Source: an uncultured Collinsella sp.
GTDB lineage: Bacteria; Actinomycetota; Coriobacteriia; Coriobacteriales; Coriobacteriaceae
DNA: 24,995 nucleotides
Direction of reading: 5' to 3'
Assembly (NCBI GenBank): GCA_902489225.1
Contig: CABTZA010000007.1
Coordinates: 1 to 24,995 of the forward strand
Position 1 is the first letter of the stretch. Every line of letters begins with the position of its first letter. Of the stretch, positions 1 to 8,027 are shown in pieces. The translations under genes and the position numbers were made by a program. The notes beneath the pieces were generated by a model. The model worked only from the letters and a program-made list of their open reading frames with translations, ran no database searches and was not told where the DNA came from.

Positions 1-2
1 CC

Positions 3-374
3 GACAAGGGCAAGATCTGCGTGGCCACCGTCAAGGGCGATATCCACGACATTGGCAAGAACATCGTCAAAATGCTGCTCGATAACTACGGCTACACCGT
101 CTTTGACCTGGGCCGCGACGTCGACCCGCAAGAGGTACTCAAGACCGTCAAGGAGCGTGACATCAAGCTCGTCGGCCTCTCGGCGCTTATGACCACCACG
201 GTCGTCGCCATGGAGGAGACCATCAAGTTGCTCCATGCCGAGGTGCCGGGCGTCAAGATCATCGTAGGCGGCGCCGTACTCACCCCCGAATACGCCAAGC
301 AGATCGGCGCGGACTACTACGCCAAGGACGCCGCCGAAAGCGCTCGTATCGCCGAAGAGGTCTTTGGGCGGTAA
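3..374 (+). CDS. Corrinoid (B12)-binding domain protein, C-terminal part (5' end outside window)
   Basis: The reading frame is open from the left edge, so the gene starts upstream; the internal GTG at 21 is not a convincing start. The visible 123 residues form a cobalamin-binding Rossmann-like domain. The DxHxxG cobalt-ligand motif appears as GDIHDIGKN, with the lower-ligand His at visible residue 15. It is followed by the SALMTTT segment and the GGAVLTPEYAKQIGADYYAKDA segment typical of methyl-corrinoid proteins. Such domains carry a methyl group on cobalamin between methyltransferase partners. They occur either as free MtaC/MttC-like proteins or as the C-terminus of MetH-type methionine synthases lacking the reactivation domain. 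The frame ends just after the domain, which fits both. Which of the two it is cannot be decided from this fragment. Confidence 0.85.
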   Translation, partial: DKGKICVATVKGDIHDIGKNIVKMLLDNYGYTVFDLGRDVDPQEVLKTVKERDIKLVGLSALMTTTVVAMEETIKLLHAEVPGVKIIVGGAVLTPEYAKQIGADYYAKDAAESARIAEEVFGR

Positions 375-399
375 CACAACGGAAACAACCGAGCACCAA

Positions 400-437
400 A
401 ACGTGCCGCATGCGCCACTTGGCACGTGCGGCACGTT
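400..437 (+). promoter_or_regulatory. Inverted repeat between the corrinoid gene and the UPF0210 gene
   Basis: An 11-bp perfect inverted repeat (AACGTGCCGCA at 400-410, TGCGGCACGTT at 427-437) encloses a 16-nt loop. It lies 25 bp after the stop of the corrinoid gene and 45 bp before the next start. No T-run follows, so it is not a classical intrinsic terminator. It could be an RNA hairpin at the 3' end of the first transcript or an operator for the second gene. The dyad is visible in the sequence; its function is inferred. Confidence 0.5.
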
Positions 438-482
438 AGAATAGATAAGACTATGCTCGTTTTGGCAGATAGGAGCGCAAGA

Positions 483-1847
483 ATGGCGATCACGCCCGCA
501 GAAATCGCGGAAACCCGCGGCATGGTTGAGGAGCAGAACCTCGACATCAGGACCATCACCATGGGTGTTTCGCTCATGGGTTGCGGCGACGAGAACCTCG
601 ACCGCATGTGCACGAAGATCTACGACCACGTGACGCACACGGCTGAGCATCTGGTCGAGACCGCCGAGAACCTCGAGCGCGAGTACGGCATCCCTATCGT
701 CAACAAGCGCGTCTCCGTCACCCCGGTGGCGCAGATCGCCGCGTGCTGCAAGGATGAGGACCTCACCCCCATCGCGCATGCCCTCGACCGCGCGGCCGAG
801 ACCCTCGGCATCGACTACCTGGGTGGCTTCTCCGCACTCGTCCAGAAGGGCATCGGCGACGCCGACCGCCGCGTCATCCAGTCCATCCCGCAGGCGCTCG
901 CCACCACCAGCCGCGTCTGCTCCAGCGTCAACGTCGCCAGCCTGCGTGCCGGCATCAACATGGACGCTGTGCTCATGGCCGCCCAGACCATCATCGATGC
1001 CGCCAAGCTCACGGCCGACCAGGATTCCGTCGGCGCTTCCAAATTTGTCTGCTTTGCCAACATGGTCGAGGACTCCCCGTTTATGGCGGGCGCCGTCCAC
1101 GGCGGTGGCGAGGCCGACGCCGTCATCAACGTAGGCGTCTCAGGCCCCGGCGTTATGGCCGCAGCCCTGGAGACGCTGCCCGATTCCGCATCGATGATGG
1201 AAGTCGCCGAAAAGATTAAGCAGACCGCCTTTAAGATCACCCGCGCCGGCGAGCTCATGAGCCGCGAGGCCGCCCATCGCCTGGGTGTCGAGAAGGGCAT
1301 TGTCGACCTGTCGCTGGCTCCCACGCCTGCCATCGGCGACTCCGTCGCGCGCATCCTCGAGATCATCGGCGTGGGCACCTGCGGTGGCCCCGGCACGACC
1401 TGCGCGCTCGCCATGCTCAACGATGCCGTCAAGAAGGGCGGCGTCATGGCCAGTTCCAGCGTGGGCGGTCTCTCGGGCGCTTTCATTCCCGTGTCCGAGG
1501 ATGCCGGCATGATCGCCGCCGTCGAGGCCGGTGCGCTTTCGCTCGAGAAGCTCGAGGCCATGACCTGCGTGTGCTCCGTTGGCCTGGACATGATTGCCAT
1601 CCCTGGCGACACTCCGGTCGAGACCATCGCCGGCATCATCGCCGACGAGATGGCCATCGGCGTCATCAACAACAAGACCACGGCCGTCCGCGTGATTCCC
1701 GCCATCGGCAAGGGCGTGGGCGACTGCGTCGAGTACGGTGGCTTGTTCGGCCGTGCGCCCATCATGCCGGTAAACCCCAACGCCGGCACCGTGCTTGCCC
1801 ACCGCGGTGGACGCTTCCCGGCTCCGCTGAACTCGCTCAAGAACTAG
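483..1847 (+). CDS. UPF0210 (DUF711) family protein
   Basis: This 454-aa protein matches the usual length of the UPF0210/DUF711 family, sometimes called PFL family. Recognisable segments include the N-terminal region around MAITPAEIAETRGMVEEQNL, the GVSGPGVM segment and the Gly-rich GVGTCGGPGTTCALAMLND segment in the second half. I chose the ATG at 483 because AGGAG (471-475) sits 7 nt upstream; an in-frame GTG at 426 falls inside an inverted repeat and lacks a ribosome-binding site. Members are conserved cytosolic proteins of unknown function. They are often encoded beside a small ACT-domain protein, but none is visible here. Codon use is GC-rich and typical of the host part of the window. 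Family assignment is firm; the biochemical role is unknown. Confidence 0.9.
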   Translation: MAITPAEIAETRGMVEEQNLDIRTITMGVSLMGCGDENLDRMCTKIYDHVTHTAEHLVETAENLEREYGIPIVNKRVSVTPVAQIAACCKDEDLTPIAHALDRAAETLGIDYLGGFSALVQKGIGDADRRVIQSIPQALATTSRVCSSVNVASLRAGINMDAVLMAAQTIIDAAKLTADQDSVGASKFVCFANMVEDSPFMAGAVHGGGEADAVINVGVSGPGVMAAALETLPDSASMMEVAEKIKQTAFKITRAGELMSREAAHRLGVEKGIVDLSLAPTPAIGDSVARILEIIGVGTCGGPGTTCALAMLNDAVKKGGVMASSSVGGLSGAFIPVSEDAGMIAAVEAGALSLEKLEAMTCVCSVGLDMIAIPGDTPVETIAGIIADEMAIGVINNKTTAVRVIPAIGKGVGDCVEYGGLFGRAPIMPVNPNAGTVLAHRGGRFPAPLNSLKN

Positions 1848-1864
1848 CTGAGGGGGACTGGCGA

Positions 1865-1998
1865 GGAGCCCCGGGGAGGGCAAATATATAAGGTCGCCTG
1901 CTCGGACAGTCCTGACTCGCACGGAGAGCACATTAAGTGCTCTCCGGCTCGTGCGGAACTCGCGATCGACCTTATATATTTGCCCTCCCCGGGGCTCC
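1865..1998. repeat. 134-nt foldback element with 32-bp perfect inverted arms
   Basis: The arms at 1865-1896 and 1967-1998 are exact reverse complements over 32 bp, and each contains an AT-rich AAATATATAAGG core. The 70-nt centre holds a second perfect hairpin (GGAGAGCAC 1923-1931 / GTGCTCTCC 1937-1945, loop ATTAA). That hairpin is extended by CGCAC (1918-1922) pairing with GTGCG (1951-1955) across a bulge. No T-run follows and I see no clear target-site duplication. The element begins 18 bp after the UPF0210 stop codon. It may be a MITE-like foldback element, a structured RNA or attenuator, or an invertible segment. Together with 1999-2164 it makes up the 317-bp gene-free gap. Confidence 0.85.
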
Positions 1999-2075
1999 CG
2001 CACAACGGGACCTCAGTTGGGGTCTATCCCGGTTGCAGTTGCTTCGCTCCTGCACCACTTGGCTGGTGCGGCGGT

Positions 2076-2109
2076 TTGGCATTGGAACGGTTCTTTTCTG
2101 GTATATGCT
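2076..2109 (+). promoter_or_regulatory. Possible promoter of the methyltransferase gene
   Basis: TTGGCA at 2076-2081 and an AT-rich TATATG/TATGCT stretch at 2102-2109 are the only promoter-like boxes between the foldback element and the methyltransferase start. The spacing is 20-22 bp, longer than optimal, so this is a weak call. The surrounding stretch (1999-2164) is T-rich and contains no convincing gene. Confidence 0.25.
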
Positions 2110-2164
2110 GGTTGCGGCTCTTCTTTTGGGGGGAGTCGCTTTTTTGTTGCTAGGAGGTTGGCCC

Positions 2165-3052
2165 GTGGTTGATGGGGATACTCGTTCTGAGCTGCTTTCT
2201 GCGGATTGGAATGGCGAATGGATGCGTCTGCAGGCCGCTCGGCATCGGGCTGATGATTCTTTTGAATGGGATAAGCGGGCTCGGCATTTTCGTCCACTGG
2301 AGACTGCTCCGTATGCCCGGGATTTTATGAAATTGCTGGCCCTTGAGCCCGACGAGTCGGTGCTCGATATGGGGTGCGGAGCTGGGTCGATTGCTATTCC
2401 GCTTGCTCAGGCTGGGCATCCTGTGATTGCGGCTGATTTCTCCCCTGCCATGTTGGGCACGCTTGATGCCGGCATTGAGTACTATGGGCTCGATGATCGC
2501 ATTACACCGCTTGAGCTTGCTTGGGATGATGATTGGGATTTGGTTGGACCGGTCGCGAAAGCGGTGGATGTTGCCTTTGCCAGTCGCTCTGTCACCACGA
2601 CCAACCTAAAAGGCGCACTTGTCAAGCTTGACCGTACGGCTCGTCGGCGTTGCGCTGTCACGATGGTCGCCAACTCCAGCCCGCGCTATGATCTGCACTT
2701 GATGAACGCCATCGGTGCCTCGGTTACCTGCAGTAATGGCTTTGTGTATGCTTTTAATATCCTCATTCAGATGGGTGCGTTGCCGCAGGTTACATACTTT
2801 GAATCGCCTCGTCGCGATACTTTCGATAGCCTTGAGGCGGGCGTGGCAGACTTCTCCCGCATGCTCGAGCACGGTAACGAAGATAAGGTTGACCGCCTGC
2901 GCGACTATATCGCTCAACACATGATTGAGAACCCCCATGCCGGTGAGCCGGGCTCCAAGGGCGTGCCGCAGGGGCGCTATATGCTCGATCATGTCCGCAA
3001 GGTTCGTTGGGCGTTTATTGCATGGGAGCCGGTCTCTGCGCCCAGCTCATAG
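2165..3052 (+). CDS. Class I SAM-dependent methyltransferase
   Basis: From the GTG at 2165 this encodes 295 aa. AGGAGG at 2152-2157 lies 7 nt before that GTG, which decides the start; the frame is open further upstream but would begin inside the foldback element. Motif I for SAM binding is VLDMGCGAG at about residues 66-74, followed by an acidic strand end (IAADFSPAML) at about 90. The C-terminal half has no substrate signature I recognise. An FEWDKRARHF segment sits before motif I. Codon use differs visibly from neighbours: many codons end in T and local GC is lower, suggesting a different origin or weak expression. It follows the foldback element and precedes yhbY on the same strand. The methyl acceptor is unknown. 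Confidence 0.8.
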   Translation: MVDGDTRSELLSADWNGEWMRLQAARHRADDSFEWDKRARHFRPLETAPYARDFMKLLALEPDESVLDMGCGAGSIAIPLAQAGHPVIAADFSPAMLGTLDAGIEYYGLDDRITPLELAWDDDWDLVGPVAKAVDVAFASRSVTTTNLKGALVKLDRTARRRCAVTMVANSSPRYDLHLMNAIGASVTCSNGFVYAFNILIQMGALPQVTYFESPRRDTFDSLEAGVADFSRMLEHGNEDKVDRLRDYIAQHMIENPHAGEPGSKGVPQGRYMLDHVRKVRWAFIAWEPVSAPSS

Positions 3053-3169
3053 CCTGTTCGCAGCCCGCACTGCCCACTCACTCGGCATCCGCATTCTTTT
3101 TGAACTGGGCAAACGCGCTCCACACCGCACCGTTCCTGCGCTATCGTGGGACAGCTCACGTAAATTAAG

Positions 3170-3184
3170 GCCCCGTCGCGGGGC
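3170..3184 (+). promoter_or_regulatory. GC hairpin in the yhbY leader
   Basis: GCCCCG (3170-3175) and CGGGGC (3179-3184) form a perfect 6-bp stem with a 3-nt TCG loop, 26 bp before the yhbY start. With no T-run it is not an obvious terminator. It may lie in the yhbY 5' leader. Visible structure, unknown role. Confidence 0.4.
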
Positions 3185-3210
3185 GCCCCATACATAGAAA
3201 GCGAGAACCC

Positions 3211-3510
3211 ATGGCACTGACAGGAGCACAGGTCAAGCAGCTTCGCAGCATGGCCCATCACCTCAACCCCGCCATCATCATCGGTAAGTCCGATGTCAAC
3301 GAGGGCACCGTCGAGCAGACGGTCGCCTACCTGGAGAAGCACGAGCTCGTTAAGTGCTCCGTGCTCGATGGCTCCAGCCTTTCCGCCCGCGAGGCCGCCG
3401 AGGAGCTCGCCGAGCGTTGCCACGCCGAGGTCGTCCAGGTCATCGGCCGCAAGTTCTCACTGTATCGCGAGTCCTCGCGCAAGGACATCGAGAAGATCAA
3501 GCTCGTCTAA
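3211..3510 (+). CDS. yhbY: YhbY-family CRM-domain RNA-binding protein
   Basis: The 99-aa product is a single CRM domain of normal family length. YhbY proteins bind pre-ribosomal RNA and take part in large-subunit assembly in the cytoplasm. The N-terminal helix (LTGAQVKQLRSMAHHLNP), the strand-loop AIIIGKSDVNEG and the C-terminal VVQVIGRKFSLYRES segment align with the E. coli and Bacillus proteins as I recall them. The family's GxxG RNA-binding loop reads GKSD here (residues 25-28), so the second Gly is replaced by Asp. A modest purine-rich RBS (GAAAGCGAG) precedes the ATG. A strong terminator follows directly, so this is the last gene of its transcript. Confidence 0.92.
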   Translation: MALTGAQVKQLRSMAHHLNPAIIIGKSDVNEGTVEQTVAYLEKHELVKCSVLDGSSLSAREAAEELAERCHAEVVQVIGRKFSLYRESSRKDIEKIKLV

Positions 3511-3547
3511 GAGCCAATGATCCGGCGATCCAACACATAGCAAGCTT

Positions 3548-3581
3548 ACGGGTGCCCAAGTACTTCGGGCGCCCGTTTTTT
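3548..3581 (+). terminator. Intrinsic terminator after yhbY
   Basis: A 10-bp stem (ACGGGTGCCC 3548-3557, GGGCGCCCGT 3567-3576, one G-T wobble) is followed by six T residues (3576-3581). It ends the plus-strand transcript and reaches the stop codon of the convergent regulator gene. Confidence 0.9.
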
Positions 3582-6579
3582 ATCGCTCGACCAGCACGCG
3601 ATTGAGCCGCCCCTCCACCAAGCGCTCGTATAGACGCCGCGTCTCGGGCTCGGGCACGCCATTGACCTGCTCCCTCAGGTGGTGCATATGCCCGCTGTAC
3701 AGCTCGACGATATCGCGCCGCCGCCCCGCCGCACTGTAGACGCGCATGGCGCAGCGCACCATATCCTCACGCGCCGTTTCCTGTCGAAGCCCCGACTCCG
3801 CCAGCCAAATCGCCGACTGCAGATCGTTTTCTTCTAGAGCGGCATTTGCTCCCTTAATCATGCAATCGATGTACTTTGACTGCATAATGCGCCGCATGCG
3901 CAAAAAGTAGGTGGGATTACAGCCATTGGGAACATACAGCGGTCCGGCATAAAGCTGCTCAATCTTAAGGCACAGCTCAACTAAATGGGGCCCGCGCGCA
4001 CCCGTGCGATTTCCCAAAACCTCGCGGCTTATCTGGTCAAACAGCCGTACATCGGTCTTGACGTAGTCGCCGTTGAGCCCAATGCATTCATTTTGGATGA
4101 GCACGCACGACTTGCCATCCGGCGTCGGTCCCAAAGCCGACCGCAAGCGCGATATCGTCGAGTACAGGTTGTTGCGGGCGCTATTAAACTCGGCATGGGG
4201 CCACAGCTCCATGGCCAGCGTCTCACGATCGACGAGCGCATCCATGCCCAGCGCAAGCCGCTCGGCAAGCGTCGCCGCCTTCTTGCGACGCCACATTTTG
4301 TCCGTGATGGGAAACCCATCGCGCTCGGCGCGAAACGCACCAAACATGCGAATCTCGATATGGTCGATGGTATCAACGGCTTCAACCTCGCCGGCCTGGA
4401 ACAGGCGCTCGCCCTCTCCTTCCAAATCGTCGCGCAGCGAGTACCGCGACAGCTCGCGCACGGGAAGCTTCTTGCGTATCCTGCCCGCCGGCTCGCCCAG
4501 ACAATGCATGGCAAGGCGCGCAAAGAGCCGATACGATGGCTCTAGAATCCCCGCACGATTCATGGACATCCAGGCCGCAAGATCGCTGTCTCGGCCCGCA
4601 CAGGCCAAATGCAGCGCCACCATCCAGGCCTCCGCTCCACCAACCTGCGTCTGGCTTATATCGAGCAACTCCGCTTCCTCGCGCACCGAAACCATCGAGG
4701 TGTTACGCAGATATGCCGCGCGCTCCAGCAGCAATGCGTTATCGCGCATGTACGCAATCGACTCCTCGGCAAGTTTGAGCACTTGGACCGCACGGAACTT
4801 TGCATTAACCGGCCGTCCCTCTGCCAGCGACTGCCAGCCTTCTAGCAACAGCCCAAACAGCTGAATCTGGTTGTCGCGCATGCGCACGGCAAAACGATCG
4901 AGCTCGTTGAACGCCGCGTCGTCGGTTACCGGCAAGCCGGAAAGGAGCCGCCGTGCCGCCAACACCATGCGCACCCAGATAGCCATCGCCTTAAGCCCAC
5001 GTACGTCGAGCGCCTCCCGCGCCACCGTCATCTCGTCGTCGCGCTCGTCGGTTCCCGCAAACGACCCGTCAAAGAGCTCCACCAGCATGCTATCGGCCCG
5101 TATAACAATCCCCGCGATGTCGAGCTCGCAGTCGTAGGCCTTGCTCGTTTTGAGCTGTTGTAGAACGCCGCCGTCATTTCCCCGCTCGGTCAGGCAGCGC
5201 TTGACCTCGATATGCGCAGACAACATATCGAGTGCGGTATGGGATGTCTCGATTTCTGGCACGGCCAGGTTCGTAGGAAGCCCAAGCCCGTTGTCCCCAT
5301 AGCAAACAGCCGTCAGTGTCTGGGCCACCCTCCATGAAACAGGGTCTATTTCGCAGGCCGCCCGTTCGCCCCCGCGTTCGATGACCGATGCCATATAGCG
5401 AGCGAGCTTTGTATTGGACACGCTGACCGCTGCCAGATATACGCCAAGCGCTTCGGCAGGCGTTGGCTCTGGAGCCGGATCGTCGGCATCGATCGTGCCC
5501 AGCGCCGCTCGGCAGATATCGGCCCCGTGCCCCGTCAGAGCCAGATCGACCCCATACTGCCCAGCAAGTTCAAGGACCGCTTCACGGTCCAGAAAGGCGT
5601 CCGCCAGGCCCATCGCCGCATCGCATCGGCCCGCCTTAAGCAAAATCCGGGCCGCCCTCGGAACAAGTTCGGGGCGAACCTCGGCCACCAACTTACGCAA
5701 ACGCAAGCGTCCGTTATCCTCCGTGCCCAGACATGTAAAACTCCGCTCGGCGGGGTCCAAGCCAAAGATCGGGTAGTCGCGTACAAAGTAGGACTGGTCG
5801 ACCATCGACAGCCTCACCCCACAGGCCTCGAGTTCTGCGATATTGCCCTCGCCCATCAAAACCATGAGACATGCCACGCAAAACAGCGCATTATTGTCGA
5901 GTGAAGCCAGATCGGCAAGTGCCGCGCCATACACGTTGACAATCTCGTTTTCGAGCAGGCCGGCTACGTCGCCTTGGCCATACAGACCTGTCTGCAATGC
6001 CGAAACGAGCTCGGGCACGCCCTGCGTGAGCTGATAAAAGTCGAGCGATGTGCTGATCGAAAACGCCGATGCCCACGCCGAATACTCATAGGCATGCACC
6101 TTGAGCATCTGCGCATTGATCTTAACCGAATCGCCCAGCCCATGAATCAACTGACGATTTGAAGGACGGCAGGAGATAAAGACCCCTACCCCCATAGCGC
6201 GCAGGCCGCGAATCCTGTCGATGAGGTCCTCGGTATCGTGCTGATCGAGGTTTGGCACATTATCAATCGCGATAAGGGAATGCGGTTTGTCTTTGAGTTC
6301 TTCGGTAACCACCTCGAGCTGCATAAACACCTCGCGCCCAGTGGCGCGATCGGCCTCGATAATCCGCACGGGGCCTCGCGTCGGATCGCATTTAACCTCA
6401 TGGGTGTACTGCAGCAGCACCGAGGTCTTCCCAAACCCGTCGGGCGCATAAAGAACCACGATGCCGGCCTTTCGGCCCTTGGCGATAAGCTCATTCATCA
6501 AGCGTTCGCGTCGCACCATATAGCCTCCGCCCAGCGGCATCAGCTCGAGGTCGTCTATACCGCTCAAATCGTTTACCAT
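3580..6579 (-). CDS. Large MalT/SARP-like transcriptional regulator (ATPase + winged helix + BTAD)
   Basis: The 999-aa protein has an N-terminal STAND/MalT-type ATPase with Walker A APDGFGKTS (residues 45-53) and Walker B LIAIDNV (102-108). A long helical middle, probably a TPR-like sensor region, follows at about 300-720. A winged-helix DNA-binding domain starts at about residue 738 (IEIRMFGAFRAERDG, with the SARNNLYSTISRLRSALG recognition region). A bacterial transcriptional activator domain (BTAD) fills about 840-985. This architecture belongs to ATP-dependent, ligand-sensing activators. The ATG at 6579 has GAGGAG 5 nt upstream. The gene is alone on its strand and convergent with yhbY. The ligand and targets cannot be read from sequence; the gene-free region upstream is the likely site of control. 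Confidence 0.85.
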   Translation of the reverse strand: MVNDLSGIDDLELMPLGGGYMVRRERLMNELIAKGRKAGIVVLYAPDGFGKTSVLLQYTHEVKCDPTRGPVRIIEADRATGREVFMQLEVVTEELKDKPHSLIAIDNVPNLDQHDTEDLIDRIRGLRAMGVGVFISCRPSNRQLIHGLGDSVKINAQMLKVHAYEYSAWASAFSISTSLDFYQLTQGVPELVSALQTGLYGQGDVAGLLENEIVNVYGAALADLASLDNNALFCVACLMVLMGEGNIAELEACGVRLSMVDQSYFVRDYPIFGLDPAERSFTCLGTEDNGRLRLRKLVAEVRPELVPRAARILLKAGRCDAAMGLADAFLDREAVLELAGQYGVDLALTGHGADICRAALGTIDADDPAPEPTPAEALGVYLAAVSVSNTKLARYMASVIERGGERAACEIDPVSWRVAQTLTAVCYGDNGLGLPTNLAVPEIETSHTALDMLSAHIEVKRCLTERGNDGGVLQQLKTSKAYDCELDIAGIVIRADSMLVELFDGSFAGTDERDDEMTVAREALDVRGLKAMAIWVRMVLAARRLLSGLPVTDDAAFNELDRFAVRMRDNQIQLFGLLLEGWQSLAEGRPVNAKFRAVQVLKLAEESIAYMRDNALLLERAAYLRNTSMVSVREEAELLDISQTQVGGAEAWMVALHLACAGRDSDLAAWMSMNRAGILEPSYRLFARLAMHCLGEPAGRIRKKLPVRELSRYSLRDDLEGEGERLFQAGEVEAVDTIDHIEIRMFGAFRAERDGFPITDKMWRRKKAATLAERLALGMDALVDRETLAMELWPHAEFNSARNNLYSTISRLRSALGPTPDGKSCVLIQNECIGLNGDYVKTDVRLFDQISREVLGNRTGARGPHLVELCLKIEQLYAGPLYVPNGCNPTYFLRMRRIMQSKYIDCMIKGANAALEENDLQSAIWLAESGLRQETAREDMVRCAMRVYSAAGRRRDIVELYSGHMHHLREQVNGVPEPETRRLYERLVEGRLNRVLVER

Positions 6580-6967
6580 GCCCGCTCCTCAACTCGACCG
6601 TATGGACACTGTAGCCGCAAGACCATACAAGCCGCGCTATGAATAGAGCGACCTTGTGTTTTAGGTTGTCTTTTGGTACGCAAGCGGCAAGTTTTTGTAC
6701 AGCAAGGGCCGATTGTTATTAATCCCCCGACTAATCGGTCTTTAAGCAGGTAAATGAGCTTGTCAGCTTGTCCCATCTAAGCGGCAGTGTAACGCAGATG
6801 AACAAGGTTCAGCCATGTCATTCAACTCGCCTAGCACCCGCTACCGTCTACGACCTTCTAGTGGCATTTTTGCATAGAATCTGATATAGAATGAATCAAG
6901 CTGTTGGGCATCCGGCATTCGTCAAGCTTGCGGCAAGATTTTGGTCAAGTGGGCGAAATGGGATAGC
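6580..6967. other. Gene-free intergenic region between the regulator and the nagB terminator
   Basis: This 388-bp stretch is AT-richer than its surroundings and holds no convincing gene. It must contain the promoter of the minus-strand 999-aa regulator, but I see no clear -35/-10 pair. A 6-bp inverted repeat CCGATT (6709-6714) / AATCGG (6733-6738) is a possible regulator site. A plus-strand TATAGAAT box near 6886 has no matching gene downstream. Confidence 0.5.
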
Positions 6968-6995
6968 AAAAAGGCCCCCGCAAAGCGGAGGCCTT
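6968..6995 (-). terminator. Intrinsic terminator of nagB
   Basis: Read on the minus strand, an 11-bp stem with one mismatch (arms 6985-6995 and 6971-6981, loop of 3) is followed by a T-run (complement of 6968-6972). It lies 32 bp after the nagB stop codon. Confidence 0.88.
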
Positions 6996-7027
6996 AGGCA
7001 AGGCTATGTCGAGCTGCAGGATTCGCG

Positions 7028-7756
7028 CTACTCGCAGAGCGAAAGGGCGGCCTCGTCGGCAACGACAACGCAGTTGGTGTGCAGCTGCAGGATCGAAGCC
7101 GGGCACTCGGGCGTAACCGGACCATAGCACATGTCATGCACGGCCTGAGCCTTGGCCTCGCCGTTGGCGACGACCAGGATCATGCGGGCATACATGATGG
7201 TCTGGGTACCCATGGTGTAGGCCTGACGGGGAACATCGTCGATGCTGTCGAACAGGCGGCTGTTGGCCTGAATGGTGCTCTCGGTGAGGTCGACGCAGTG
7301 CGTGCCCTTGGAGAAGTGGTCATCGGGCTCGTTGAAGCCGATGTGGCCGTTGTTGCCAATACCGAGCAGCTGCAGATCCGGGTAACCGGCCTCGGCGACG
7401 ATCTTGTCGTACTCAGAGCAGGCAGCGGCGGCGTCGGGGTTGGAACCGTCGGGCACATGCGTGTTGTTCAGGTCGATGTTGATGTGATCGAAGAAGTTCT
7501 CACGCATGAAGTAGTGATAGCTCTGGGGATCGTCGTGCGAAAGGCCGCGATACTCGTCCAGGTTGTAGGTGCTGACCTCGGCAAAGTCGACGTCGCCCTT
7601 CTTGTACCAAGCAGCGAGCTGCTTGTAGGCACCGATCGGGGTGGAGCCGGTGGCAAGACCCAGCACACAGTCGGGCTTGAGGATAACCTGGGCCGAGATG
7701 ATATTAGCGGCCTTGCGGCTCATATCCTCGTAGTCTTTAGCTTTAATGATCTTCAT
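7028..7756 (-). CDS. nagB: Glucosamine-6-phosphate deaminase
   Basis: The 242-aa protein matches the compact bacterial NagB length. It converts glucosamine-6-phosphate to fructose-6-phosphate and ammonia. The phosphate-binding loop GLATGSTP lies at residues 33-40, the catalytic NLDEYRG at 65-71 (Asp67, equivalent to E. coli Asp72) and GIGNNGHIGFNEP at 132-144 (His138). Asn136 replaces the Asp found in E. coli, as in other short NagB proteins. The ATG at 7756 follows AGAAAGGA at a good distance; a longer frame upstream crosses intergenic DNA and is rejected. The gene lies downstream of crr on the same strand, separated by 271 bp with a hairpin, and ends at its own terminator. Context points to amino-sugar catabolism opposing GlmM. 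Confidence 0.96.
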   Translation of the reverse strand: MKIIKAKDYEDMSRKAANIISAQVILKPDCVLGLATGSTPIGAYKQLAAWYKKGDVDFAEVSTYNLDEYRGLSHDDPQSYHYFMRENFFDHINIDLNNTHVPDGSNPDAAAACSEYDKIVAEAGYPDLQLLGIGNNGHIGFNEPDDHFSKGTHCVDLTESTIQANSRLFDSIDDVPRQAYTMGTQTIMYARMILVVANGEAKAQAVHDMCYGPVTPECPASILQLHTNCVVVADEAALSLCE

Positions 7757-7956
7757 TACGCGTCCTTTCTCGTACAAGAGAGGCAAGGCTCCCTTACAAG
7801 CACTTGCCCGCGGCCCGCGTCGGCCGCAACCAACGTGTGCGGCCACCAGGGCGAGGTCGCGTAATGTATGTGTCTCGTGTCTAGCCGCGTCGAGGCCCCT
7901 GCCCGTCCACGGTGACCCAAAGCCTTTTAGCTTCGGACAAATCCCATCTTGCCACT

Positions 7957-7984
7957 GAGGGCGTCCTCTTTCAAGGGCGCCCTC
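7957..7984 (-). terminator. Hairpin between crr and nagB
   Basis: GAGGGCG (7957-7963) and CGCCCTC (7978-7984) form a perfect 7-bp stem, extended by partial pairing inside. It lies 44 bp after the crr stop on the minus strand. There is no T-run, so it may be a 3'-end stabilising hairpin or a Rho-assisted terminator. The rest of the 271-bp crr-nagB gap shows no gene and no clear promoter. Confidence 0.45.
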
Positions 7985-8027
7985 CGTAAACGTGTTTGAA
8001 TTGTAGGCTAATGGCCACGCGCACTTG

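Noticed and set aside
1937..2164. N-terminal extension of the methyltransferase, including a hydrophobic segment
   Set aside because: It would start inside the foldback element; AGGAGG before the GTG at 2165 marks the real start.
6891..7127. 78-aa plus-strand frame across the nagB terminator
   Set aside because: It crosses the terminator and the end of nagB and lacks a ribosome-binding site and any family resemblance.
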